DNA of 58,743 nucleotides from Burkholderiales bacterium (GTDB taxonomy: Bacteria; Pseudomonadota; Gammaproteobacteria; Burkholderiales; Ga0077523): assembly GCA_022843925.1 (NCBI GenBank), contig JALHMS010000028.1, positions 1-58,743 of the forward strand, in the 5' to 3' direction. Made by a program: the position numbers and the translations under genes. Positions within the stretch are counted from its first letter, which is position 1. The number at the start of each line of letters is the position of its first letter. The notes beneath the pieces were generated by a model, which made no database searches, was not told the DNA's origin, and saw nothing but the letters and a program-made list of their open reading frames with translations. Of the stretch, positions 38,601-47,114 are shown piece by piece.

Positions 38601-40049
38601 GCGAGCAGCAGCATGAATCTCGCGCACGAGATCCCGGAGGAGCGCGGCGGCACGGACGATCAGATCTTCCTCGTGCATCCGTTCGGCGTGGAGGAGATCT
38701 ACCCGGCGATCCGCGGCGTCCCGGCCGGGCCGCTGCCCCGCTACGACGCGGACGGCAATCTGTTCATCGGGCTCCGCGCCGGGTCGCTCGCCGGTCCGCT
38801 GTCCCTGATGTTCCACCTGCGCGACGAGACCGCACGCCGCCGGCCCGACCGACGCGGGCGCCCGCGCTTCCAGTGGTCGTACCTCGCGTCGAACCGCTGG
38901 CGCCCACTCGCGCCGGCGCGCGTGGTGTCCGACACGACCCAGGGCTTCCTCACGTCGGGGATCGTGCACCTCGACATCCCCGACGACATCGACCGGAACA
39001 ACACGGTGCTCCCGTCGGACCTCTTCTGGCTGCGCCTGACCGCCAGCGACCGCCTCGACAGCGTGGCCGGTCTCCATGGGGTCCACGCCCAGGCGGTGCG
39101 GTGCACGCGCGACCCGGAGGCCGTGGCCGACCCCGCCGAGACGGCGCGGGACGGTGCCGAGGCCCGTCCGCGCGTCTCGGTGCCGGGACTCGCGAGCGCG
39201 GAGCAGATCGGCGCGTCGTTCGGCGGACGCCCGATGGAGACGGAACTCCAGGTGCGCTGCCGCACCGGCGAGCGGCTGCGGCACAAGAACCGCGCGATGG
39301 TGCACTGGGACTACGAACGCCTGGTGCTCGAACGCTTTCCGAAGGTGTTCAAGGTGAAGTGCTTCGCCAGCATGGCGGGCGACACCCTCGGGCCGCGGCC
39401 GGGCGGCGTCCTCGTCGTCGTGATTCCGCATCCGGAGCGCGGCTCGACCGGCGGGACCCGGGCGCCGAAGATGAACGCGACCGAGCTGGAACGCATCCAG
39501 GCGTTCGTCGCGGAGCGCGCCTCGCCGTTCGCCGACATCGTCGTGCGCAACGCCACGTACGAGCGCATCCAGGTGCGCTGCGCCGTGCGCTTCCGGGCGG
39601 GTGCGCAGAGCGGCCTCCATCTGCAGCGGCTGAACGCCGACATCATCGAACGCCTGTCGCCCTGGCGCGGTGACGGCGCCGGTGCCCAGTTCGACTGGAA
39701 CCTGCGCAAGGAGGAGGTGGAGGCCTGGATCCGCGAGTTCGACTACGTGGCCTCCGTCGCCCGGGTGTCGCTGCTCCAGGTGGCTGAGGCCGACGAGGGC
39801 GACCACTGGCTCGGCGACTCCGCGCGGATCGACCACGAGATGACCGCCACCGGCCTCTGGACCGGCAAACCGAGCGACGTCGTCCCCGGCACGCTGCGTC
39901 CGCGCTTTCCGTGGAGCATCGCGCTGCCCGCGCGCCTCCACGCCCTGGAGCCGATGACCGACTCGACGCACGACGCGGCCTCGGCCACGGGCATCGCCGG
40001 ACTCGAGATCGGCAGCACCTTCGTCGTGGGTGGAGCGCGCGATGGCTAG
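35643..40049 (+). CDS. Very large eCIS baseplate-J protein (Afp11-like)
   Basis: 1468 aa from a GTG start 25 bases after the gp25 gene. The C-terminal region is recognisable: HWDYERLVLERFPKVFKVKC, VVVIPHPERG and the SPWRG...FDWNLRKEEVEAWIRE stretch are typical for the baseplate J family of eCIS loci. The N-terminal about 900 residues contain several beta-rich parts and an FYYRDCLRM segment but no domain I can name. It appears longer than Afp11 (about 900-1000 aa from memory), so extra domains are likely. It forms the wedge arms of the baseplate. Overlaps the next gene by eight bases. Confidence 0.88.
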   Translation: MNTRPRWQANPGTAQNERLPVALDPSDTRYFRVDERSLPDLVENAATASRHLVFRDLRNRDGGRWDRWFEQDDAFVLARIVSVDVDRLREEFLNALEASAPALLTLRILALAHRIDEWHRALAVVDRPACVALCAHIHRLVSERLAGLLQWTLAQAADDAGVTRFAQRLDPMWTLPDNAPPPATASDGRSRTRVVFFTFLDAIAQLRKRALADLPQTLASDGHEPSAALFLSFLQLYGTIQEQMNTFTARHTDFYYRDCLRMAPRPAEPDSVHVVCRRVPGMEGDVILPAGTPVAIDKDSQGRELLYRTDEALAITDATVAALYTLRMERDPLISPERELGYVTRAKAQRVLDEDGSAAARHSHGPLFGGTGPRAGVHGAEDAEVGLALASSLLLLAEGEREVRIALEFQQPADRDGGATEAVLRFSKDGSAGGVPGSFPDLLERLFTRFAELESQGARSATASPTARTLAEGAAPRIATDVLIRRIGALTDEQAWTLRHSLSTSPGQVVIRSREALPIRLRAGVRRALHQRLGRPGRDAFDLRFEAARDARIEVQLLVNGFDVMPGGLAAQRALYTVPILYSAYLVQRLLHTDSEPEFFARFGQLFCRWMLIDQNTLGAEDIRALKAALRRVPRPRIPPRLPQRRKAEDVAAPDRADVMACLRGRKRPVRDYLFNKLFVNLAEVRLTGTDGWFSPADDFVLGAEPGIDARGRSDLTVVFRLRPDAPSVVPYVDAVHGGGWRTTLPVVRLRLRQGSSLFPYSALADLVLVAVRIDVEVRGVRDLVLHNNFGRLDPSKAFNPFGPLPARGSYLVFGSPELARKPLTAVSLNVEWGQLPEDDGGFAAHYRGYPGTFHNRSQQAEMTILRDGRWEPRNGGAGSMPLFAADADDGRVPRHATLDVPATDLRNHFRTSRALPEGESFQFDLGARAGFFRLELSEPADPFGHREYPGLLTRVVTANAKRRHPLPLPNGPYTPLIERLTVDYRASSSMNLAHEIPEERGGTDDQIFLVHPFGVEEIYPAIRGVPAGPLPRYDADGNLFIGLRAGSLAGPLSLMFHLRDETARRRPDRRGRPRFQWSYLASNRWRPLAPARVVSDTTQGFLTSGIVHLDIPDDIDRNNTVLPSDLFWLRLTASDRLDSVAGLHGVHAQAVRCTRDPEAVADPAETARDGAEARPRVSVPGLASAEQIGASFGGRPMETELQVRCRTGERLRHKNRAMVHWDYERLVLERFPKVFKVKCFASMAGDTLGPRPGGVLVVVIPHPERGSTGGTRAPKMNATELERIQAFVAERASPFADIVVRNATYERIQVRCAVRFRAGAQSGLHLQRLNADIIERLSPWRGDGAGAQFDWNLRKEEVEAWIREFDYVASVARVSLLQVAEADEGDHWLGDSARIDHEMTATGLWTGKPSDVVPGTLRPRFPWSIALPARLHALEPMTDSTHDAASATGIAGLEIGSTFVVGGARDG

Positions 40050-40896
40050 ACAGAACCGCGCGACCCTGCGCAACTACTTCCGCGCCGGACGCCTGCCCAC
40101 CGAGGATCATTTCGGTGATCTGATCGACTCGTCGCTCAACATGGTGGACGAGGGCTATCGCAAGTCGCCCGAGAACGGCGTCGAGATCACCGCCCTCGGC
40201 GCGGCCAACGCCCTGGTGAGCTTCTACACGCAGCGCGATCCGCACAATGCGCAGTGGTCGATCGCGTACGGCAGCGATACGAACGACGGCACCGGCAAGC
40301 GACTCGTCTTCGGTGCGCAATCGGTCGAGCAGGCCGGCCCCTGCGTGCTCGCGCTCGACCCGCTCGGCCGGGTGGGCGTGGGCACCGACACCCCGCGTCA
40401 CGCGCTCGACGTCAACGGCGTCATCCGCAGTGCGGGTCGGCTCGGCGGCTACGAACCCGAGGCCCCGACGGGTGACCAGGCCGAGGAGGATTCCGGTTAC
40501 GAGAAAGGTCCGGTGCTCGCCGACGGCCAGTGGCACGACATCAGCGGCTGGCTGCGGGGCTGCCACGCCTTCGAGGTCATGGCCGGCGTCGGCGACCGCC
40601 AGGGTGCCGGGCGCTACGCGCTGCTCCACGCGATCGCCCTCAACACCTTCAATCCGGCGCGCGGCCTGCTCGATCTCTTCCGCCCGCGGCGGCGGATCCG
40701 CGAGACCGTGGCGCACTTCGGCAGCCGCTGCGATCGCATCGAACTGCGCTGGGAGGGGACGAGCGGCCGCGATGCCCGATACCGACTGATGCTGCGCACG
40801 CGGTGCCCGTACGGCGAGGGCGTGCGCGTGCAGTTCTTCATCACCCGGCTCTGGTTCGATCCGACGATGCAGGGTTCGGCCCCGCCGGCGCGCTGA
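40042..40896 (+). CDS. eCIS-linked fibre-like protein
   Basis: 284 aa. The N-terminus (MARQNRATLRNYFRAGRLPTEDHFGDLIDSSLN) is a baseplate-attachment-like segment. Around residues 110-130 it has RVGVGTDTPRHALDVNGVIR, a motif common in stalks of phage tail fibres and related trimeric proteins. The C-terminal half is beta-rich and could be a compact head. It is the only candidate receptor-binding fibre in the locus. An in-frame ATG four codons upstream exists but the 40042 start is favoured by the short overlap with the baseplate gene. Function inferred from motif and position. Confidence 0.7.
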   Translation: MARQNRATLRNYFRAGRLPTEDHFGDLIDSSLNMVDEGYRKSPENGVEITALGAANALVSFYTQRDPHNAQWSIAYGSDTNDGTGKRLVFGAQSVEQAGPCVLALDPLGRVGVGTDTPRHALDVNGVIRSAGRLGGYEPEAPTGDQAEEDSGYEKGPVLADGQWHDISGWLRGCHAFEVMAGVGDRQGAGRYALLHAIALNTFNPARGLLDLFRPRRRIRETVAHFGSRCDRIELRWEGTSGRDARYRLMLRTRCPYGEGVRVQFFITRLWFDPTMQGSAPPAR

Positions 40897-40898
40897 CG

Positions 40899-43610
40899 AT
40901 GGCCACGGCCCCGCGTCCCTCCGGCACGACGCCGCCCTCGGGCCGGCGCCAGAGCATCCGGCGCCGTACGGGGCCGGCCTCGCCCGTCAGCTTCGACGGT
41001 CTGCGCGGCGAGGGCGTGCGCCGCGTCCAGGCCCTGAGCGGCAGGACGTGGTCCGACTACAACCTGCACGATCCGGGCGTCACGATCCTGGAGCAGCTCT
41101 GCTACGCGCTCACCGATCTCGTGTACCGCATCGGCTTCCCGATCGCCGATCACCTTGCCGGGCCCGACGACCGCATCGACTTCTCGGCGCTCGCCCTCCA
41201 CGGTCCGGCGCAGGTGTTCCCGTGCCGGCCGACCACGATCGCGGACTATCGACGCGCGCTGCTCGACACGCTCGATGCCCTCGACAACGCCTGGGTCGGC
41301 ACCGACACGCCGGAAAGCGGTCCGTCGGCCGGGGTGAACGGACTCTTCCGCATCGCACTCGAGCATGCCGAGCAGGTGAACGACGACGCCGTCCGCGCCG
41401 CGGCACGCCACGCGGCCCGCGCGCTGTACCGCCGGCAGCGGAACCTGTGCGAGGACATCGACGAGGTGACGAGCGTCGCCGCGGTGGACTGCCATCTCCA
41501 GGGCGCCTTCGAGATCGGCGGCGCACGATCGCCGGAGGACATCCTGGCCGACATCCTCGACGAGTGCGCACGCGCGATCGCGGGCACTGTCGCCTTCCGC
41601 TCCTTCCAGACGGCGCTGTCCGGTGGCGCATCGCTGGACGACATCCTCGATGCCTCCCACACGCGCCGTGGCGTCATCGCCCCCGCGGCCCTGCGCGATG
41701 CGGATCGCGACGATCTCTTCGTCGGCGACCTCGTGGCCCGGCTCTGCACCATCGAGGGCGTGCGTGCCGTGCGGCACCTTGCGATCGCGAAGGGGAACGA
41801 GCCGGCGACCGGCGGCTCGATCCGCTGGGCGTTGCGCGAGGAGGCGCTGCGGCTCCGGCTTCCGTCGGACGCGCAGATGACGGAGCATCTGCGCCTCATC
41901 CGCGCGGGCAGCACAGTCGCGGTGTCGGCACCCGAGGTGCGCGAGAAGTACCTCGATCTGCGCACCGGGCGCGAGGCGGGGAGGCATGGCCTTCAGGACA
42001 TCTCGACCCTGGTGCCGCCGCCGTCGGGGACGCATCGCGACCTGCGCCGGTACTTCTCGATCCAGCATCATTTCCCGGCCGTGTACGGCATCAACGCCCA
42101 CGGCCTGCCCGCCTCGGCGACGCCGGAGGCGCGGGCGATGGCGGCCCAGCTGAAGACCTACCTCGCGATGTTCGAGCAGATCATCGCCGACGGTGCCGCC
42201 CAATTGCATCACCTGCGCGATCTCTTCTCGGCGCGGAGCGATGTCCGTCGAACGTACTGGTGGCAGCCGCTGGGCGACGACATCGTGCCGGGCCTCGGCG
42301 CGCTGCTCGCCGGGACGCCGGAGGAGAACCTCGCGACGCCCGACAGCCGCGCGCGTCACGACGCGTTCCACGGCCGCCGGCACCGCGTGCTCGATCACCT
42401 GCTCGCTCTGCACGGCGAGACGTACACGCAGAACACGCTGCGGCAGCTCGCCTGCTACTACGCGCCGGCCGAGCTGGAGGAGATGCTGCTCGCCAACAAG
42501 CTCGCGTATCTCGGTCACATCCTGCACATCGGCCGCAATCGCGGCAGCGGCTTCGACTACAGCGCAGCCTCCTGGGATGTCGCGCCCGACCGCGACACCG
42601 GCGGCACGCCGCCCTCCCCGGCCCCGGCCGGCTCGCGTGCCGCGACCGGCATTCCGCCCCGCCATGCCGACGACGACGCAGCCGAGGGGGAGGCCAACGT
42701 CTCGGGCTTCCAGCTCCGGTCCAGCCTGCTGCTCGGATTCCGGCACCAGCACAGCCGGCCGCTCACGCGGGCGCTCCGCGAGGCCGCGGTCGAGATCCAT
42801 GCGGGCGCCACCTCGGATCGCGATGCCGACCCGCTGGTGGGCGGCGTCTCCATCGTCGTGGACGAACAGAGCGAGGTGCTGCAGCGCGTCCCGGTGGAGC
42901 CACGCCTGCCGCCCGGCGGCGCGGAGCCGGCGCACACGTTCGAATCGCTCCGCACGCATCACGGTCTGCTGGGACTCGCCGGCACGCGCGTGAGCCTCGC
43001 CCTGCTGCGCCACGGGGTGGACCTCGCCAACTACCGCGTGGGCCGGACCGGCGGCACCTCCGGCTTCCCGCTCCTTTTCCGACCGGAGCAGGCGCGGCGG
43101 TGGTGGATCCTCGGCAGCTACGACACCATCGCCGCGGCGAACCGCGCCGCGAACCACCTCCGCCGCTTTCTCGTGCATCTCAACGTCGAGAGCGAAGGCA
43201 TGCACGTGGTGGAGCACGTGCTGCTGCGTCCGTCGCGCCGGCTGCCCGACGGCGTCTCCCCCATCGCGCCCGCGTTCCATTCGCTGCGCCTCACCGTCGT
43301 CCTCCCGGCCTGGACGGCCCGCGGACAGACCGCCGGCTTCCGCCGACTGGCGGAGGAGACCGTGCAGATCAACTGCCCTGCCCACGTGCTGCCCGGCATC
43401 CTGTGGCTGGGATACGCCGACATGGTGTCGTTCGAGGACCGCTACGAGCGCTGGCTGGAAACGAAGCTCGCGGCCTGCCAGGCCGAACGGCACCCCGATG
43501 CACGCACCCGGGCGCGTACGCTCGTCGAAGCGGACGTCGCCGGCCGCGCGGTGGCCGAGTTCCTGATGCGCAAGGGGGTCGATGCGACCCCGGGGACGCC
43601 TCATGCGTGA
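40899..43610 (+). CDS. eCIS baseplate protein (Afp12-like)
   Basis: 903 aa. After about 35 basic, low-complexity residues comes TWSDYNLHDPGVTILEQLCYALTDLVYR (near residue 50-75), a family hallmark of the second large baseplate protein in eCIS loci. Two segments (AMAAQLKTYLAMFEQIIAD; HIVEHVLLRP-like MHVVEHVLLRPS) also fit. It probably forms the wedge together with the preceding baseplate-J protein. A long Pro/Ala-rich insert lies near residue 570. Its stop overlaps the tape-measure gene by eight bases. Confidence 0.88.
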   Translation: MATAPRPSGTTPPSGRRQSIRRRTGPASPVSFDGLRGEGVRRVQALSGRTWSDYNLHDPGVTILEQLCYALTDLVYRIGFPIADHLAGPDDRIDFSALALHGPAQVFPCRPTTIADYRRALLDTLDALDNAWVGTDTPESGPSAGVNGLFRIALEHAEQVNDDAVRAAARHAARALYRRQRNLCEDIDEVTSVAAVDCHLQGAFEIGGARSPEDILADILDECARAIAGTVAFRSFQTALSGGASLDDILDASHTRRGVIAPAALRDADRDDLFVGDLVARLCTIEGVRAVRHLAIAKGNEPATGGSIRWALREEALRLRLPSDAQMTEHLRLIRAGSTVAVSAPEVREKYLDLRTGREAGRHGLQDISTLVPPPSGTHRDLRRYFSIQHHFPAVYGINAHGLPASATPEARAMAAQLKTYLAMFEQIIADGAAQLHHLRDLFSARSDVRRTYWWQPLGDDIVPGLGALLAGTPEENLATPDSRARHDAFHGRRHRVLDHLLALHGETYTQNTLRQLACYYAPAELEEMLLANKLAYLGHILHIGRNRGSGFDYSAASWDVAPDRDTGGTPPSPAPAGSRAATGIPPRHADDDAAEGEANVSGFQLRSSLLLGFRHQHSRPLTRALREAAVEIHAGATSDRDADPLVGGVSIVVDEQSEVLQRVPVEPRLPPGGAEPAHTFESLRTHHGLLGLAGTRVSLALLRHGVDLANYRVGRTGGTSGFPLLFRPEQARRWWILGSYDTIAAANRAANHLRRFLVHLNVESEGMHVVEHVLLRPSRRLPDGVSPIAPAFHSLRLTVVLPAWTARGQTAGFRRLAEETVQINCPAHVLPGILWLGYADMVSFEDRYERWLETKLAACQAERHPDARTRARTLVEADVAGRAVAEFLMRKGVDATPGTPHA

Positions 43611-46600
43611 GCGCCACGTCATCGACGAACTGCGACTGGAACTCGCGTTCCCCGACGAGGCGGCCGCGTTCGACGGTCAGCCCCGGTGGGAGACACTCGT
43701 GAGCCGCCATCTGCTCGCCGTGGCGGAGGAGGTCTTCGCGGATTGCTGCGGGCCCGGCGAAGTGCGACGCTACGAACGCATCGAGGTCGATCTGGGCGCG
43801 CTGCCCGCGGACGTCTCGACCGCGGAGGCCGAACGACGCTTCCGCGAAGGCCTCCTGCTCGCGCTCGCGCGAACCCCGTCCGAAGACCCGTCGACCGCCA
43901 CCGACGCCCCCCGCGTACTCTCGCTGGCGCGCTCGGACCTCGAACGCTTCACCTACTTCCTGACCCATGGGCGCCTGCCCTGGCATGCCGCCGCGGGCGC
44001 CACGCTGGACCCGACCGCGCTCGCGTGGGAGATGCTGCACACCCAAGCGAGCGCATTCACCGACTGGCTTCGGCACTCGCCCGATCGCGACCGCGCGGTG
44101 CGACGCCTCGTCCAGCAGTGCGGCACAGGCGTCGCGGCGCGTCTGATGGCACATCTCGCCCGGATGGCACCCGACCGGATCGCGGCCCTGACCGATTTCC
44201 TCGGCGGCGCCTTCACCGACACGAAGTCCGGCGCCGGTGAAGCGGCTGTCGGGCGTGCCGTGGACGAGGCGATCCTCCTCGCGCTGCTGTCGCCCGGTGC
44301 GTCGACCACGCGCGTCGACGCGCTGGTGCGGGACGCCTTCAAACGGGTCGCACGGCAACTGGGAGGCACACACGCAGGCACCGCAGCGCAGGTCCGCGCC
44401 GCGGTCGCCCGATTGCAGTCCATGCCGATGCCGACGGATGGTCGCCGGCAGGCCCATCAGGCCCTGCACGAAGCCCTCGGAAGGGAGACGGCGCGCCACC
44501 CCACCGGGAGGCCCGGCGCCGCGAACGATCGCGGCGACGGGCAGGCGGACGACGCCGGCGAGGGCGCGATGCCGACGCCTGCGCCACGCGATGCGACGCG
44601 ATGGGCCGACGCTCTGTCCGCCGCTTTCACCCGCGGCGATGCCAACGCCGTGTCCGCGCACTGGCCGCTGCTGCTGCGGGAGCACGCGCCGATGGTGACC
44701 GCTGCGCTCCGGCGCCACGGCCTCTCGGCCAGGCATCGCCGCCGCATGGCCACGCATCTGCCGATGTCGATGCTGCGCGACCTCGCGCGGCTGCTCGCCC
44801 CGGCGCACAGCGATTTCCTCGATGCCGTCACGAAGCGTCCAGGCTGGTTCGATCCCTTCGGCGACGATCCCGAAGCGGCCGTGCGATCGCTCTGGTTCAC
44901 GGTGCTGGGGCATCTCGTTCTCGACGCCGAACCGCGCTTCGACCGCGCCGGCTGCCTCGAAGCGATCGTCCGCGATCGCGCCAACCGCGCGGGCGTGGCG
45001 GCTTCGACGATGCTGGCCGAGGTCATCGAGCGCGCCAAGCGCACGGTCACCGCCGACCACGCCGCGCGCGCGATCCTCGCGATGTTGCAGGGGCTTGCCG
45101 CCCCACCGGCACCGGCGCTTCGGATCACCGATGGCGCAGAAGCTTCGGCGGTGGACCAGGACCCGCCCGAGCAATGGCCGCCGCCCGCCGAACCGGCCGA
45201 GCACGCGCCGGCACCGGCGAGCGTCGGGACACCCGGCACCATCGACGCGATCGAACAGCAGCTCGGGCGCTGGCTCGCCCGCGGCACGGTAGACGCGGGT
45301 GACGACACCTGGACCCGGATGGTCGCGGAGCACCCGGCCCCACTGCGCACGGCACTGCGGCGGATGGTGAGCACCAAGGGCGCTCCCCGGGCGATCGAGC
45401 AGGTCTTCACCGCGCCGATGGTCGACGACGTCGTGCGGCTCTTCGCACCGGCCGGTGCGCCGTTCCTGTCGGAGGTCCTGCACCATCCCGGACGCTTCGA
45501 TCCGGGCCGCGGCGTGGGTGCGCCGGCCCAGCGGGCGCGCCACGTGCGGGAGTTCACCCTGGCGTACCTGCTCGCCGAGCGCGGCAGCACGTTCAACAAC
45601 CGGATGTACCTCGGCAACCTCGTGCGCCGGATGGCAGCCGACTCCAACCTCCACTACGCCGAGGTTCTGGCGACGTTGCTCGACGCACTCGCGATGTCTC
45701 CGGAGACATCGGGGGTGCCGCAGGAGATGCTCGCGCTGCTGCGGAGCCTAGCGAGCGATGCCGACCTGCCCTTGCCGACGTCACGCGGTCGGCCGCCCGG
45801 CTATACACCGGCGAAGCCAGGGCGCGCGCGACGGCCCGAGACCTCGCAGACGACCTCCGACCCGTCGCGCCGCCCACGCCCCGCAGCACCGGACCGTCCA
45901 CGCGCCGCCAATGCGCCGCTCCACGCCAGGCCTGCCGGCACACGCAGGCAGCAGCCACCGGCACCCGGTCGCCCGACGCCGCTGCCCAGGGTCGATCCGA
46001 CCGTGGCGGACCTCACCCGCGTCGCCGTGGCGCTGGCCCGGGGCCGCACGATCGCCGCCGAGGATCCGGCGCGCACCGACGCGCGGGTGCAGCGTCTACT
46101 GCAGTCGTCACCCACGGCGCTGCGCGGCCTGTTCGACCGCCTGCTCGAGGACCGTCACACCATCGAGCGCACCGTCGACGTACTGCCGGAGCCGACGCTG
46201 CTGCGCGTGCTCGCGCTGCTCCGCCCGGGTCCCTTCGGCGAGGCCCGGCGCTGCGCGGAGATCGTTGCCGACGCCTGCGCGGACGCCGGGATCGGCATCA
46301 CCGGCGCGGACCTGCGCAAGCTGCGGTGGCGCTTCGTGTTCGAGCACCTCGTCGCCGAGGGTCGGTCGTTCCGCCTCAGCGAGTTCGTGCGCGGCCTGCT
46401 CGCGAGCATCGCGGCCCGGCTGCCTTCGATCCGGCTCGGCCGCTGGCGCAGCCGCGCGATCGACAGGCTGCGCGAGGACCACCTCGCATCGGAACGCGGG
46501 CGCGTGAACGCGATCCTCGCGGCCCTCGCCCCCGACGGAGGCGAGCGCGTCGAACCACCGCTCCGCCCGGAGACGACCAGCATCGCATCGTCCCTGCCCG

Positions 46601-47109
46601 CGCCCGGCGAAGCGCTGCAGATCGCGAACGCGGGCATGGTGATCGCCGCACCCTACCTGCCACGACTCTTCGGCATGCTGGGCCTGCTCAACGGCAACGC
46701 GTTCGTCGACGAGGCTGCCGCCGCGCGCGCGATCCACGTGTTGCAGTTCCTGGTGGACGGGAAGGCGGAGCCGCCCGAGCACCTGCTGATCCTCAACAAG
46801 CTTCTCTGCGGCGTACCGCTCGACCGGCCGGTGCCGCGCGACATCGCGCTCACCGACGCGGAGCGCCAGGCGGTCGACGGCCTCATCGCGGGGATGATCG
46901 GCAACTGGACCGCGATCGGCCACACCTCCGTGGCCGGCATGCGCGAGTCGTTCCTGCAACGCGAAGGCCGCATCACGCTGGAACGCGATGCCTGGAAGCT
47001 CCTGGTCGAGCCGCGCGCGTTCGACATGCTGCTGGACCGTCTGCCGTGGAGCATCGCGACGTTGCGGCTGCCCTGGATGGACCGCGTGCTCCACGTGGAC
47101 TGGCGTTGA
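43603..47109 (+). CDS. eCIS tape-measure protein (Afp14-like, CIS_TMP family)
   Basis: 1168 aa. The N-terminus (HVIDELRLELAFPDEAAAFDGQ) and the repeated helical modules with F-DPF/FDPG motifs (PGWFDPFGDD, PGRFDPGRG) fit the contractile injection system tape-measure family, which sets particle length and shares the position before the AAA+ gene. Extremely rich in Ala/Arg, with Pro/Arg-rich linkers near residues 490-560 and 720-800. The start at 43603 is preferred over the frame-start at 43582 because of the coupling overlap. Confidence 0.85.
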   Translation: MRERHVIDELRLELAFPDEAAAFDGQPRWETLVSRHLLAVAEEVFADCCGPGEVRRYERIEVDLGALPADVSTAEAERRFREGLLLALARTPSEDPSTATDAPRVLSLARSDLERFTYFLTHGRLPWHAAAGATLDPTALAWEMLHTQASAFTDWLRHSPDRDRAVRRLVQQCGTGVAARLMAHLARMAPDRIAALTDFLGGAFTDTKSGAGEAAVGRAVDEAILLALLSPGASTTRVDALVRDAFKRVARQLGGTHAGTAAQVRAAVARLQSMPMPTDGRRQAHQALHEALGRETARHPTGRPGAANDRGDGQADDAGEGAMPTPAPRDATRWADALSAAFTRGDANAVSAHWPLLLREHAPMVTAALRRHGLSARHRRRMATHLPMSMLRDLARLLAPAHSDFLDAVTKRPGWFDPFGDDPEAAVRSLWFTVLGHLVLDAEPRFDRAGCLEAIVRDRANRAGVAASTMLAEVIERAKRTVTADHAARAILAMLQGLAAPPAPALRITDGAEASAVDQDPPEQWPPPAEPAEHAPAPASVGTPGTIDAIEQQLGRWLARGTVDAGDDTWTRMVAEHPAPLRTALRRMVSTKGAPRAIEQVFTAPMVDDVVRLFAPAGAPFLSEVLHHPGRFDPGRGVGAPAQRARHVREFTLAYLLAERGSTFNNRMYLGNLVRRMAADSNLHYAEVLATLLDALAMSPETSGVPQEMLALLRSLASDADLPLPTSRGRPPGYTPAKPGRARRPETSQTTSDPSRRPRPAAPDRPRAANAPLHARPAGTRRQQPPAPGRPTPLPRVDPTVADLTRVAVALARGRTIAAEDPARTDARVQRLLQSSPTALRGLFDRLLEDRHTIERTVDVLPEPTLLRVLALLRPGPFGEARRCAEIVADACADAGIGITGADLRKLRWRFVFEHLVAEGRSFRLSEFVRGLLASIAARLPSIRLGRWRSRAIDRLREDHLASERGRVNAILAALAPDGGERVEPPLRPETTSIASSLPAPGEALQIANAGMVIAAPYLPRLFGMLGLLNGNAFVDEAAAARAIHVLQFLVDGKAEPPEHLLILNKLLCGVPLDRPVPRDIALTDAERQAVDGLIAGMIGNWTAIGHTSVAGMRESFLQREGRITLERDAWKLLVEPRAFDMLLDRLPWSIATLRLPWMDRVLHVDWR

Positions 47110-47114
47110 CGACC

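Noticed and set aside
35454-40073. A 1539-codon open frame on the minus strand
   Set aside because: It is antisense to the baseplate-J gene, whose motifs are clear; high-GC codon bias leaves long open antisense frames. The translation is His/Arg/Gly-rich without domains.
40614-43622. A 1002-codon minus-strand frame
   Set aside because: Shadow of the Afp12-like baseplate gene; no domain and no ribosome site.
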